Shown here one piece after another: positions 8,872 to 17,056 of a stretch of 64,000 bases of DNA. Source of the stretch: UBA8337 sp965221415 (GTDB lineage Bacteria; Pseudomonadota; Alphaproteobacteria; RS24). Numbering within the stretch: position 1 is the stretch's first letter; every line of letters starts with the position of its first letter. A model generated the notes under the pieces. It was not told the DNA's origin. It did not search any database and saw nothing but the letters and a program-made list of their open reading frames with translations. The translations under genes and the position numbers were made by a program. The stretch lies in NCBI GenBank assembly GCA_965221415.1, contig OZ244887.1:496001-560000 (forward strand), in the 5' to 3' direction.

Positions 8872-10011
8872 TTAATAGCCACCCAAATCGGCGTAACGCG
8901 CACGGTGAAAGTTCGTATCACCCAGCATTTGCGCCTGTACGCGGGCGCGTTTCATGAACAACCCAATATCGACATCATCGGTCATGCCGATGCCGCCGTG
9001 CATCTGCACGCCCTCATTGGAAATCAAACGATACGCATCACCGACCCGCGCTTTGGCCAGACTGGCAGCGCGGGGTGTGTCGTTGCGCCGTTCATCGAGC
9101 GCCGATAGCGCATCAAGCACGACTGAGCGACATATTTCTACTTCGCAGAACATCTCGGCGGCGCGGTGTTTGAGCGCCTGAAAAGTGCCGATGATAACGC
9201 CGAATTGCTTACGCTCTTTTAAATATTCTAATGTGGTATCGAACACGGTTTCCGCCCCGCCCAACATTTCCGCCGCGATGCAAACACGGCCTAAGTCCAA
9301 CACGGTTTCCAAATCTGGGTAGGCCGTGTCGATAGCACCCAATGCGTCGCTGGCTGGAACGCTCACGCCGTCAAATGTGATATTGGCGGCGTTGCGGCTA
9401 TCAACCATATGCGTGCGCGTGATGCTCACGCCCTTTGCTTTTGCATCGACCAAAAACATGGAAATGCCTTGCGTGTCGCCCGCCTTGCCGCTTGTGCGCG
9501 CCACGACAATCAGCGTGTCGGCAATATGGCCATCAATGACGAATTTCTTTTCGCCTTTCAGCACATAATTATCGCCTTTTTTCTTGGCGGTCATGGCGGT
9601 GTTTTGCGGATTATGATGATTGGTTTCGTCCAACGCCAAGGCGGTTAGCGTTTCACCACTGGCGATTTTGGGCAGCCATTCGGCTTTTTGTGATTCAGAC
9701 CCCGATGCCAGTATCAGACCTGTGCCAAGCACAGCGGTTGCGTAAAGCGGCGAGGCGGCGAGTGTGCGACCTGCTTCGGTCATCACGATGCCCAATCCCA
9801 TGGGGCCGAACCCTGTGCCGCCATATTCTTCAGGGATTAAAATGCCGGCAAAGCCGAGTTCGACGATTTGCTGCCAGACGTCTTTGTCATAGCCATTTTT
9901 GTCTTTTTCATCGCGAATCTTGCGCAAATTGGCGACGGGGACTTGTTCGGTGAAAAAGCCTTTTGCCATGTCGCGCAGCATTGTTTGTTCTTCTGTTAGC
10001 ACAAATGCCAT
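8872..10011 (-). CDS. Acyl-CoA dehydrogenase, small subunit-like
   Basis: FAD-dependent acyl-CoA dehydrogenase fold, 379 residues, with N-terminal helical, middle beta (LALDETNHHNPQNTAM) and C-terminal helical domains (QMHGGIGMTDD near residue 340). The C-terminal position where catalytic members carry the base in an EGT motif reads MLGDTNFHRAR, so no obvious catalytic glutamate is present there. This resembles the non-catalytic partner in heteromeric acyl-CoA dehydrogenases of sterol or cholate side-chain breakdown. It lies 30 bases downstream of the 396-residue dehydrogenase, which does keep the glutamate, and probably pairs with it. A catalytic base elsewhere cannot be excluded. Confidence 0.85.
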   Translation of the reverse strand: MAFVLTEEQTMLRDMAKGFFTEQVPVANLRKIRDEKDKNGYDKDVWQQIVELGFAGILIPEEYGGTGFGPMGLGIVMTEAGRTLAASPLYATAVLGTGLILASGSESQKAEWLPKIASGETLTALALDETNHHNPQNTAMTAKKKGDNYVLKGEKKFVIDGHIADTLIVVARTSGKAGDTQGISMFLVDAKAKGVSITRTHMVDSRNAANITFDGVSVPASDALGAIDTAYPDLETVLDLGRVCIAAEMLGGAETVFDTTLEYLKERKQFGVIIGTFQALKHRAAEMFCEVEICRSVVLDALSALDERRNDTPRAASLAKARVGDAYRLISNEGVQMHGGIGMTDDVDIGLFMKRARVQAQMLGDTNFHRARYADLGGY

Positions 10012-10041
10012 GGGTGTTTCTCCTGTTGAGCGAAAATGTGT

Positions 10042-11232
10042 TTATGCGTCTGGCAGACCTAGAACGCGTTTGGCAATCACATTCAGCTGCACTTCGGATG
10101 TGCCGCCTTCGATAGAATTACCTTTTGAGCGCAGCCATGAACGCGTCACGGCGAGTTCTTTTTTATCATAGCCTTTGCCTTCCCAACCGAGGGCTTGCGT
10201 TCCCATAATGTCGAGCAGCAGTTCGAAGCGGCGTTTGTTTACTTCGGTGCCGTAATATTTGAAGATTGATGCCGCCGCGCCGACGCTTTTGCCTGCTTTG
10301 GCTTCGGCTTCTGCGCGTTTGAGCGTGAGACCAAAGGCTTGTTGATCCATTTTATGCGAGGCGATGGCTTGGCGGATGCTTGGGTCGGCGATTTTGTCGC
10401 CATCTGCGCCGAAGGTTTCTTTTGCCATGGCTTCCATGCCGCCCATAGAGGCTGCACCTGCGCCCATGCCCATGCCAGAAATCATGCTGCGTTCGTGTTC
10501 GAGCAATCGCTTGGCGATAGTCCAGCCTTTGTTTAATTCGCCGACTAGATTTTCTTTCGGCACTTTTACGTCGCTCAGGAATGTTTCGCAAAATGGCGAT
10601 GCCCCCGAAATCAGTTTGATGGGACGCGCTTCAATGCCTTGCGTTTCCATGTCGATGAGCAGGAATGAAATGCCATCATGCTTGACCGTGCTGTCGGTGC
10701 GCACAAGGCAGAAAATCCAGTCGCAATGGTCGGCATAAGATGTCCAGACTTTCTGGCCGTTTACGAGATAATGGTCGCCTTTATCCTCGGCTTTGGTTTG
10801 TAAATCGGCAAGGTCAGACCCCGCACCCGGCTCAGAATAACCCTGACACCAGCGAATCTCGCCTCGGACGATTTCAGGAAGGTATTTTTTCTTTTGCTCT
10901 TCGCTGGCAAACTCTAGAAGGGCGGGGCCAAGCATCCATATGCCAAAGCTCGTCAGAGCAGGACGCGCATTTATGCGGCCAAGCTCTTGCTGAAGAATCT
11001 TGTTCTCATCTTTTGATAAGCCGCCGCCGCCATATTCAGCTGGCCATTCGGGGGCTGTCCAACCGCGCGCTGACATACGGCCCATCCATAATTTCGTGTC
11101 TGGATTGGGATAGTCTGCATTGCGTCCGCCCCATGGCATTTCACGTTCGGGCATCGGGGCGCGCATCGAGTCTGGGCAGTTTTCTTCTAACCAGTCGCGG
11201 GTTTCGGTGCGAAAAGTTTCGAGGTCTGTCAT
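10042..11232 (-). CDS. Acyl-CoA dehydrogenase, large subunit-like
   Basis: FAD-dependent acyl-CoA dehydrogenase of 396 residues performing alpha-beta oxidation of an acyl-CoA, passing electrons to electron-transfer flavoprotein. Visible marks are WCQGYSEPGAGSDLA (FAD/substrate loop, about residues 133-147), QKVWTSYADHCDW, and the C-terminal SIEGGTSEVQLNVIAKRVLG, which carries the usual catalytic glutamate. The long N-terminus with GRNADYPNPD is typical of the FadE group used for branched or cyclic acids. Preceded by a GGAGACC site. It follows the ligase and hydroxyacid dehydrogenase in the same direction. Confidence 0.88.
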   Translation of the reverse strand: MTDLETFRTETRDWLEENCPDSMRAPMPEREMPWGGRNADYPNPDTKLWMGRMSARGWTAPEWPAEYGGGGLSKDENKILQQELGRINARPALTSFGIWMLGPALLEFASEEQKKKYLPEIVRGEIRWCQGYSEPGAGSDLADLQTKAEDKGDHYLVNGQKVWTSYADHCDWIFCLVRTDSTVKHDGISFLLIDMETQGIEARPIKLISGASPFCETFLSDVKVPKENLVGELNKGWTIAKRLLEHERSMISGMGMGAGAASMGGMEAMAKETFGADGDKIADPSIRQAIASHKMDQQAFGLTLKRAEAEAKAGKSVGAAASIFKYYGTEVNKRRFELLLDIMGTQALGWEGKGYDKKELAVTRSWLRSKGNSIEGGTSEVQLNVIAKRVLGLPDA

Positions 11233-11292
11233 GGCGGTCTCCTAATATAAATATGGCGACAAGATAGCAGACCCACGCTCTCATGCAAGAGA

Positions 11293-12372
11293 CTAGGGCA
11301 TCTTAAATCCTGCGAGGTTTTCAGCCGTTCCCGTGGTGACATAACGTTTGATGGTCTCGCCTTTGGCGTAACTCATCAAGGATTTAGCGATTGAGATATA
11401 GCGACCCCTGTCGGCACCTTGCGTGTGGGCGGCACTATGCGGGCTGAGCAGCACATTATCGAGGGCGAGAAAATCATGTTTAGAGCCTTGATACGGCCCG
11501 CCTCGGTCTGGGTCGGGTTCGGCCTCGATGATATTGACTGGATAGCGATACCACGTATCAAGCGCAGCACCGCCAATGCGCTTGTTTTTGAGAGCATCGT
11601 AAAGGGCGTCTTCATCGATGACTTCGCCGCGTGCGACATTGATAATATAGGCGGTGTCTTTCATGGCGGAGAAGGCGGCGGCATCGATTAGTCCCATGGT
11701 CTCGTCGTTTAAATCGCATGTGAGAACGACATAATCGCTCTCGGCGAGCAGCTTGGGGAGGTCGCTTTGCGTGCCAATCCAGTTGAGCGGCGGCGGGGTC
11801 TTTTCACGAGGGCTGCGCGCGATGGCCGATAGGCTCATGCCAAACGCAGCAGCGCGTGTGGCGACGGCTTTGGCGATATCGCCATAGCCGATAATCCCGA
11901 CATGGCGGCCAAGCAAATCGCCATGACGTGCGCCAGCGGCGGCATTGCGGCCTGCGCGGTGCCATTTGCCTTGGGTCATATCGCTGTGAATTTGGCGCCA
12001 TTCTAGGGCGTGTTCTAGCATCGCGCCCAATACATGTTCGGCCATTGGTGCGGCGTGGCCACCTGCATTGCAAAAAATCAGTCCTTCGGGCAAGAACCCC
12101 GCATCGAGCCAGTCTGTGCCGACCCATGGTTGCAGCAAGATTTTGAGGTTCGGCGCGCTCATCAATGCGCCGAAATTACCTTCGCCCAAAATGAAATCAG
12201 GACTCATCACGGCGGCTTCGCATGTGGCGATAATTTTATCGCGTGCGGCTATATCATCGTCGCACGGCCACATATCGACGACCCAGTCGTCTTCGTGTGC
12301 AGCCATAGCCTCGGCGATAATGGGCGCGTGGCGGTCGCCCATGCGTCCAAAAACAGCGATGTGTCGGGTCAT
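11293..12372 (-). CDS. D-2-hydroxyacid dehydrogenase family protein
   Basis: NAD(P)-dependent oxidoreductase of the D-isomer-specific 2-hydroxyacid dehydrogenase family, 359 residues. The Rossmann motif is HVGIIGYGDIAKAVA (about residues 158-172), and the catalytic Arg, Glu and His are in NVARGEVIDEDAL and LLSPHSAAHT. The substrate is unknown; the C-terminal half has an inserted RYPVNIIEAEPDPDRGGPY segment. Its ATG overlaps the TGA of the upstream ligase (ATGA), so the two are coupled. Such an enzyme next to a CoA ligase and acyl-CoA dehydrogenases suggests handling of a hydroxy acid in the same catabolic route (inference). Confidence 0.82.
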   Translation of the reverse strand: MTRHIAVFGRMGDRHAPIIAEAMAAHEDDWVVDMWPCDDDIAARDKIIATCEAAVMSPDFILGEGNFGALMSAPNLKILLQPWVGTDWLDAGFLPEGLIFCNAGGHAAPMAEHVLGAMLEHALEWRQIHSDMTQGKWHRAGRNAAAGARHGDLLGRHVGIIGYGDIAKAVATRAAAFGMSLSAIARSPREKTPPPLNWIGTQSDLPKLLAESDYVVLTCDLNDETMGLIDAAAFSAMKDTAYIINVARGEVIDEDALYDALKNKRIGGAALDTWYRYPVNIIEAEPDPDRGGPYQGSKHDFLALDNVLLSPHSAAHTQGADRGRYISIAKSLMSYAKGETIKRYVTTGTAENLAGFKMP

Positions 12373-13985
12373 GCGCGTTTATTTACTTCTGCAACGGCGA
12401 ACTCGGTGACGCTTTTATAATCGGCCTTGCCGTTTGGCGCGCGGAAAGGAGGGCCACCCAAAAATACGTGCTTGGGTGTTTTATAGGCGGCGAGTTTGGT
12501 TTTGCAGAAAGCTTTGAGGTCGCCTTCGTCGAAATCTGCGTTATCGACGGTTTTGACGACGGCGGTTACGGCTTGTCCCCATTTTTCATCGGCGACCCCG
12601 ACGACGAGCGCATCGTCGACGCTGTCGTGTAGTTTTAGGGCTTCTTCGACTTCTTCTGGGTAAATCTTTTCGCCGGCCGAGTTAATGCATACCGAGCCGC
12701 GCCCGAGCAGCGTCAATTCGCCTTCTGATGAGACCAGACAATAGTCGCCCGGAATCGAGAAACGTTGGCCGTTAATGGTTTTGAATGTCTTGGCGGTTTT
12801 TTCTTCGTCTTTGTAATAGCCAAGCGGGATGGGTCCGCAAAAAGCGATAAATCCGGGGGTTTCGCTGCCCCATGGGATTTCGTTGTCGTTTTCATCGAAC
12901 ACTTTGCAAAAGTCATTCGTGGTGAATTTCGCGGTTTTGACGGGCATGTCTTTCATGGTGATGGATGAGCCGAAGCCGACCGCTTCGGATGAGCCGAAGC
13001 TATCGACCAGTCTGCATGCGTCGGGGAGATAGTCGAGCATGGCTTGTTTGATTTCCATCGACCACATCACGCCAGACGAGACGATGCTCTCCATCGAGCT
13101 AATGTCGTGCACCCCCGGATTGTTTTCTAGTTCTGCGAGCATTGGCTTGGCGAATGCGTCGCCGACAATGGCGATATAGTCGACTTTGCGACGGTCGACC
13201 GTGGCCCATAATTCTTGTGCGTCGAGCGATGTCGCGTTTAGCGTCACGATAGTGCCGCCCGCCATCAGCACGCCCATGGCGGTAAATAGGCCGGTGCCGT
13301 GCATGAGGGGGCAAGCCGGAATATAAACCTGCCCCGTGCCGACTGTCTTGATATGGGTGATGAGTTCGTCGAGCGTTTCTGGCACTTCGCCCAAGGCGCG
13401 TAATGCCAACACTTGTGTTTCGCGCAGACTATGATGCTCCCACATCACGCCTTTGGGCATACCGGTCGTGCCGCCCGTGTATAAAAATAGCAAGTCCTCG
13501 GGGGAGCGTTCGATATCGAGATTGCTGCCATCGCCTTCGTTCACCAACGCGTCATAATCAAGCACGCCTTCGGGGAGGTCTTTGCCGTCGCCGACTTCGA
13601 CCCATTGCTTTACCTTAGGCAGGCGGTCGCGTAATTGCTCGATATTGTCGCGGAACTCTTTGCCGTAAACCACGACGGTGGCGTCTGAATTGTCAAAAAT
13701 ATAATGCACTTCATCGGCGACATAACGGTAATTGACGTTGACATGCGCTAGCCGTGCGCGAAAGCAAGCGATGAGTAATTCTGAATATTCGGGACGATTG
13801 CGCATGTAGAAGCCGACTTTGTCGCCCGTTTGCGCACCATTAGCGCGTAAGTTGCGCGCCAGATTATTCGACCTTGCGCCCATTTCTTGCCAAGTGATTT
13901 CGCGGTCGCCATGGACGAGCGCCAGATGACCCTCTGGTAATTCAGGTATGATTGCGTCAATAATATCGCCAAAATTCCAATGCAT
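12369..13985 (-). CDS. AMP-dependent acyl-CoA synthetase/ligase
   Basis: Adenylate-forming enzyme that activates a carboxylic acid with ATP and transfers it to CoA; 538 residues. Motifs in order: LFLYTGGTTGMPKGVMWEH (P-loop, about residue 160), VDSFGSSEAVGFG, LGRGSVCINSAGEKIYPEE and the terminal catalytic lysine in APNGKADYKS. The start at 13985 is fixed by an excellent GGGAGGAAC site; the frame runs open further upstream without a ribosome site and across the divergent promoter region. It is the first gene of a four-gene operon with a hydroxyacid dehydrogenase and two acyl-CoA dehydrogenases, so it probably activates the substrate of that pathway. The substrate cannot be named. Confidence 0.88.
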   Translation of the reverse strand: MHWNFGDIIDAIIPELPEGHLALVHGDREITWQEMGARSNNLARNLRANGAQTGDKVGFYMRNRPEYSELLIACFRARLAHVNVNYRYVADEVHYIFDNSDATVVVYGKEFRDNIEQLRDRLPKVKQWVEVGDGKDLPEGVLDYDALVNEGDGSNLDIERSPEDLLFLYTGGTTGMPKGVMWEHHSLRETQVLALRALGEVPETLDELITHIKTVGTGQVYIPACPLMHGTGLFTAMGVLMAGGTIVTLNATSLDAQELWATVDRRKVDYIAIVGDAFAKPMLAELENNPGVHDISSMESIVSSGVMWSMEIKQAMLDYLPDACRLVDSFGSSEAVGFGSSITMKDMPVKTAKFTTNDFCKVFDENDNEIPWGSETPGFIAFCGPIPLGYYKDEEKTAKTFKTINGQRFSIPGDYCLVSSEGELTLLGRGSVCINSAGEKIYPEEVEEALKLHDSVDDALVVGVADEKWGQAVTAVVKTVDNADFDEGDLKAFCKTKLAAYKTPKHVFLGGPPFRAPNGKADYKSVTEFAVAEVNKRA

Positions 13986-14109
13986 AAGTTCCTCCCAGAA
14001 AACTGAACATTCGACCGAAGCTAGTGCAAAAAAGGACACTCTGCCAAGCCCTTTCGCGACAATGTACGAAATTTCTGCGCGAAAAATTGTGAACATGATA
14101 GAAAGAAGT
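13986..14109 (+). promoter_or_regulatory. Divergent promoter region between ligase operon and antiporter
   Basis: The only non-coding stretch that can drive both the minus-strand catabolic operon and the plus-strand antiporter. It holds an imperfect inverted pair TTCGCG / CGCGAA (around 14052-14083) that could be an operator. I do not see a convincing -35/-10 pair. Confidence 0.35.
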
Positions 14110-15057
14110 ATGGAATCACCTGTTTTTCTGCTGCTTGCTGGATTTTTAGTGCTGGGCTTTTCTGGCGAAGCGCTGCTGCGTGGGGCTGTGAGCGTGGCCA
14201 ATCGTCTGCGTGTGCCGCCGTTGATTATCGGCCTGACGATTATCGCCTTCGGCACATCGGCGCCCGAATTAACCGTATCGCTCAATGCGGCATTGGGGGG
14301 GCAACCCGATATTTCCATCGGCAATGTGGTTGGTAGCAATATCGCGAATATTTTATTGGTGCTGGGCGCGATGGCGATGGTCAGGCCGTTTTTGGTCACG
14401 CGTGGCACATTGATGCGCGATGGCGGATTTATGCTCGGCGTGTCGATGGTGCTGCTCGGATTGGGCTTTGTCGGCGATATTGCCACGATGGTTGGCGGCG
14501 GGCTGTTGGTCACGCTGATTGGGTTTACGATTTATCTTTATGCCTCGAACCGTTCGCCAGTCGATGCGCAAGAGGCCGAGGCGGGGGTCAGCGGAAACCT
14601 CTTGCCGGGCGGGATGCTCGTCTCGCTTGCGGTTCTGGTTTTAGGGATTGTTGGGGTTATCTGGGGCGCAGAGCTGATGGTTGAGGGCGCGGTTATTTTG
14701 GCGCGCCAATTAGGTATTTCCGAGGCCGTCATCGCCTTGAGCCTTGTCGCTATCGGGACATCTTTGCCAGAACTGGTGGTCTCGCTTGTGGCCGCGATGC
14801 GCGGTCATGCAGGTCTGGCTGTGGGCAATATCATCGGCAGTAATATTTCCAATATTTTGCTTATTTTAGGGACAACTGCGGTGGTCGCGCCTCTGCCGAT
14901 TTCGTCGATTATGGCGATGCGCGATATTCCCATCATGGTGGGAGTTGCGTGTTTAGGGCTGTTCTTTATGGCCTCTGGACGGGGGATGTCGCGCTTTGAG
15001 GGGGCTGCTTGTCTGACGCTTTACGGGGCTTATATGGGCTTTATTTTCACTAGCTGA
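14110..15057 (+). CDS. Calcium/sodium antiporter (CaCA family, YrbG-like)
   Basis: Inner-membrane cation exchanger of the Ca2+:cation antiporter family, about 315 residues and ten hydrophobic segments. The two characteristic alpha repeats are clear: GTSAPELTVSLNAAL with GNVVGSNIANILLVLG in the first half, and GTSLPELVVSLVAAM with GNIIGSNISNILLILG in the second. The glutamates in the GTSxPE motifs are the ion ligands in this family. The ATG at 14110 follows AGAAAGAAG; an ATG at 14095 is possible but poorly placed. Confidence 0.9.
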   Translation: MESPVFLLLAGFLVLGFSGEALLRGAVSVANRLRVPPLIIGLTIIAFGTSAPELTVSLNAALGGQPDISIGNVVGSNIANILLVLGAMAMVRPFLVTRGTLMRDGGFMLGVSMVLLGLGFVGDIATMVGGGLLVTLIGFTIYLYASNRSPVDAQEAEAGVSGNLLPGGMLVSLAVLVLGIVGVIWGAELMVEGAVILARQLGISEAVIALSLVAIGTSLPELVVSLVAAMRGHAGLAVGNIIGSNISNILLILGTTAVVAPLPISSIMAMRDIPIMVGVACLGLFFMASGRGMSRFEGAACLTLYGAYMGFIFTS

Positions 15058-15083
15058 TACGCTAAAAGCGGGTAAACGCCGCG

Positions 15084-15602
15084 ATGGTATCACCCATGAA
15101 AACCTTTGAAGCCTTTGATATTTCTCGAACCAGCCCAGCGCAGGGCGATGTTAACGCTTTGCTCGATATTTGCTTTGGGGCGGGTCGACTGGTGCGCGCT
15201 GCCGAGCGTTTGCGCGAGGGCAATCAGGCGATTGATGCCTACACCCATTGTGCGGTGGATACGCAGGGGCGACTGGTGGGCGCGATTAGCTTTTGGCCGA
15301 TATGTATTGGCGCAGATAAAGGTCTGCTGCTTGGGCCATTGGCGGTTCATCCCGAGACGCAAGGGCAGGGGATTGGCCTTGCCTTGATGCAGCAGGGCAT
15401 TGCGACGATTGAGGCGCAGCGTTTTGCTTTTGTGATGCTGGTGGGTGATTTGCCCTATTACGCCCGTGTCGGGTTTGAGGTCGCCCCGCTTGCGGTAGAT
15501 TTGCCGGGGCCGTTTGATGTGCAACGGCTTTTGGTTAAGGGGGATGCTGATGTTTGCGCCAGATTGGCGGGGCTGGTTCGCGCCGCGCCCGAACTGTGCT
15601 AA
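15084..15602 (+). CDS. GNAT family N-acetyltransferase
   Basis: Acetyl-CoA-dependent acyltransferase of the GNAT fold, 172 residues. The acetyl-CoA pyrophosphate loop is visible as VHPETQGQGIGLALMQ (about residues 90-105), followed by the LPYYARVGFEVAP end usual in GCN5-type enzymes of the YhbS group. The substrate is unknown. A second in-frame ATG four codons later (15096) is an equally likely start. It is the first of a short run of plus-strand genes with 9- to 10-base gaps or overlaps. Confidence 0.85.
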   Translation: MVSPMKTFEAFDISRTSPAQGDVNALLDICFGAGRLVRAAERLREGNQAIDAYTHCAVDTQGRLVGAISFWPICIGADKGLLLGPLAVHPETQGQGIGLALMQQGIATIEAQRFAFVMLVGDLPYYARVGFEVAPLAVDLPGPFDVQRLLVKGDADVCARLAGLVRAAPELC

Positions 15603-15611
15603 GGGGTTTAT

Positions 15612-16190
15612 ATGTCAGATGATGCGGCCAATGTGCTTATGAAAGTCATCGCCGATGCTGAGAAGGCGGGCGAGAAGGGCTTGCCGCCTGTGCATTTGTG
15701 GGAGCCTGATTATTGCGGCGATATCGGCATGAGAATCGCCCGTGATGGCCAGTGGTTTTATGATAATTCGCCGATTGGGCGGCAAAGACTGGTGCGGCTG
15801 TTTTCGACTATTCTGCGCCATGATGAAGATGGCGAACATTATCTGGTGACGCCCGTTGAGAAGATTCGTGTCGAGGTTGAGGATGCGCCTTTCGTGGCCA
15901 CGCTGATGCATGTGGAGGGGCGGGGTGAAAATCAGGTGCTGCGGTTTGAAACCAATGTCGGCGATTTTACTGAAGCAGGGCCAGAGCATCCGATGCGCTT
16001 TGAGATTGATGCTAAGACTGGCGAGCCATCGCCTTATGTGCATGTGCGCGCACGGCTGGAAGGCTTGATTAGCCGCGCGGTGTTTTACGATTTGGTGGCC
16101 TTGGGCGAGGTGAAAGACGCACAATTTGGGGTGTGGAGTCACGGGCAGTTTTTTGCCATCGCGCCTGAGTCTGATGTTGCTGATATCTGA
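15612..16190 (+). CDS. DUF1285 family protein
   Basis: Cytoplasmic protein of 192 residues matching the DUF1285 family of alphaproteobacteria: the WEPDYCGDIGMRIARDGQW opening followed by the FSTILRHDEDGEHYLVTPVEK segment are characteristic. No enzymatic motif is apparent and its role is unknown. Its TGA overlaps the ATG of the NUDIX gene (TGATG), so the two are coupled. Confidence 0.85.
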   Translation: MSDDAANVLMKVIADAEKAGEKGLPPVHLWEPDYCGDIGMRIARDGQWFYDNSPIGRQRLVRLFSTILRHDEDGEHYLVTPVEKIRVEVEDAPFVATLMHVEGRGENQVLRFETNVGDFTEAGPEHPMRFEIDAKTGEPSPYVHVRARLEGLISRAVFYDLVALGEVKDAQFGVWSHGQFFAIAPESDVADI

Positions 16191-16798
16191 TGGATTATCG
16201 AGCGCGCATCGAGGCGGTTATCGACCGTCAGCTACCATCGGCGGAAGTGCTGAATGGTTCTGGCCAAACTGGCGATGAGAGGGCGGGTGACGAGCGTGTG
16301 GATAGCTTGCGCCTTGCCGCTGTGCTTGTGCCGATTATCGAACATGTCGAAGAGCCGTCTATTTTGTTGACGCGGCGCGCCGACCATCTCGATAGTCATT
16401 CGGGGCAGGTAGCGTTTCCGGGTGGCAAGGTCGAGGATGAAGATGCTTCGCCCACCGAGACAGCTCTGCGTGAAGCGCAAGAAGAGATTGGCCTCGACCC
16501 GCGTTTTGTCGAGATTGCGGGTTTTCTCGATACGTATCAAACGGGGACGGGGTTTCTTATTCTGCCGGTGGTTGGGTTTGTGCGGCCAGACTTTTCGGTG
16601 ACGGCGAATGCGAATGAAGTGGCCGATATTTTTGAAGTGCCTGCGCGTTTGGCTTTGGATGCGCAGCTCTATCAGCGTCAATCTGCGGTATGGAATGGCA
16701 AAGAACGCCACTATTATTCTATGCAATATGAGGGTTATAATATCTGGGGCGCAACGGCGGGGATGCTGTTGCATATGAGTCGGAGGATTGCCAGATGA
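16190..16798 (+). CDS. NUDIX hydrolase, CoA pyrophosphatase type (NudL-like)
   Basis: Predicted coenzyme A diphosphatase of 202 residues. The NUDIX box is GGKVEDEDASPTETALREAQ followed by EEIGL (about residues 83-107), and the preceding LTRRADHLDSHSGQVAFPG is the UPF0035 signature that marks the CoA-directed branch. The enzyme would need Mg2+ or Mn2+ and act on CoA or CoA thioesters. The start overlaps the DUF1285 stop, and the end overlaps the next small membrane protein by four bases. Confidence 0.88.
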   Translation: MDYRARIEAVIDRQLPSAEVLNGSGQTGDERAGDERVDSLRLAAVLVPIIEHVEEPSILLTRRADHLDSHSGQVAFPGGKVEDEDASPTETALREAQEEIGLDPRFVEIAGFLDTYQTGTGFLILPVVGFVRPDFSVTANANEVADIFEVPARLALDAQLYQRQSAVWNGKERHYYSMQYEGYNIWGATAGMLLHMSRRIAR

Positions 16799-17052
16799 TA
16801 CGGGTTTTTCTGCTGAATTTGCTACTGTTTGTGGCGCCATTTATTGTGGTGTGGCTGTGGATGCAATTTATCTCGGCGAAGCAGCCGGATGCCACGACGC
16901 GCAAAATATATGCTGTGGCGGCGGTGATTGGATTGGTGTTGGTGGCAACGAGCCTGATTGTCTATCGCACGAACACGGCCAACGCGCCCGAGGGGAATTA
17001 TGTGCCGCCGCAGTATAAGGATGGCCAGATTTCTCCCGGACGTTTTGAGTAA
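16795..17052 (+). CDS. Small membrane protein (DUF6111-like)
   Basis: Inner-membrane protein of 85 residues with two hydrophobic segments (about 3-25 and 38-60) and a hydrophilic, proline- and glycine-containing tail ending SPGRFE. It starts inside the NUDIX stop (ATGA). Small proteins of this layout sit between NUDIX and cca genes in other alphaproteobacteria and are called DUF6111; I am fairly but not fully sure of that match. Function unknown. Confidence 0.65.
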   Translation: MIRVFLLNLLLFVAPFIVVWLWMQFISAKQPDATTRKIYAVAAVIGLVLVATSLIVYRTNTANAPEGNYVPPQYKDGQISPGRFE

Positions 17053-17056
17053 GCCC

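Noticed and set aside
8872..13985. Catabolic operon as a recent horizontal island
   Set aside because: No flanking tRNA, repeats or integrase and no visible change in base composition; operon overlaps are like the rest of the window.
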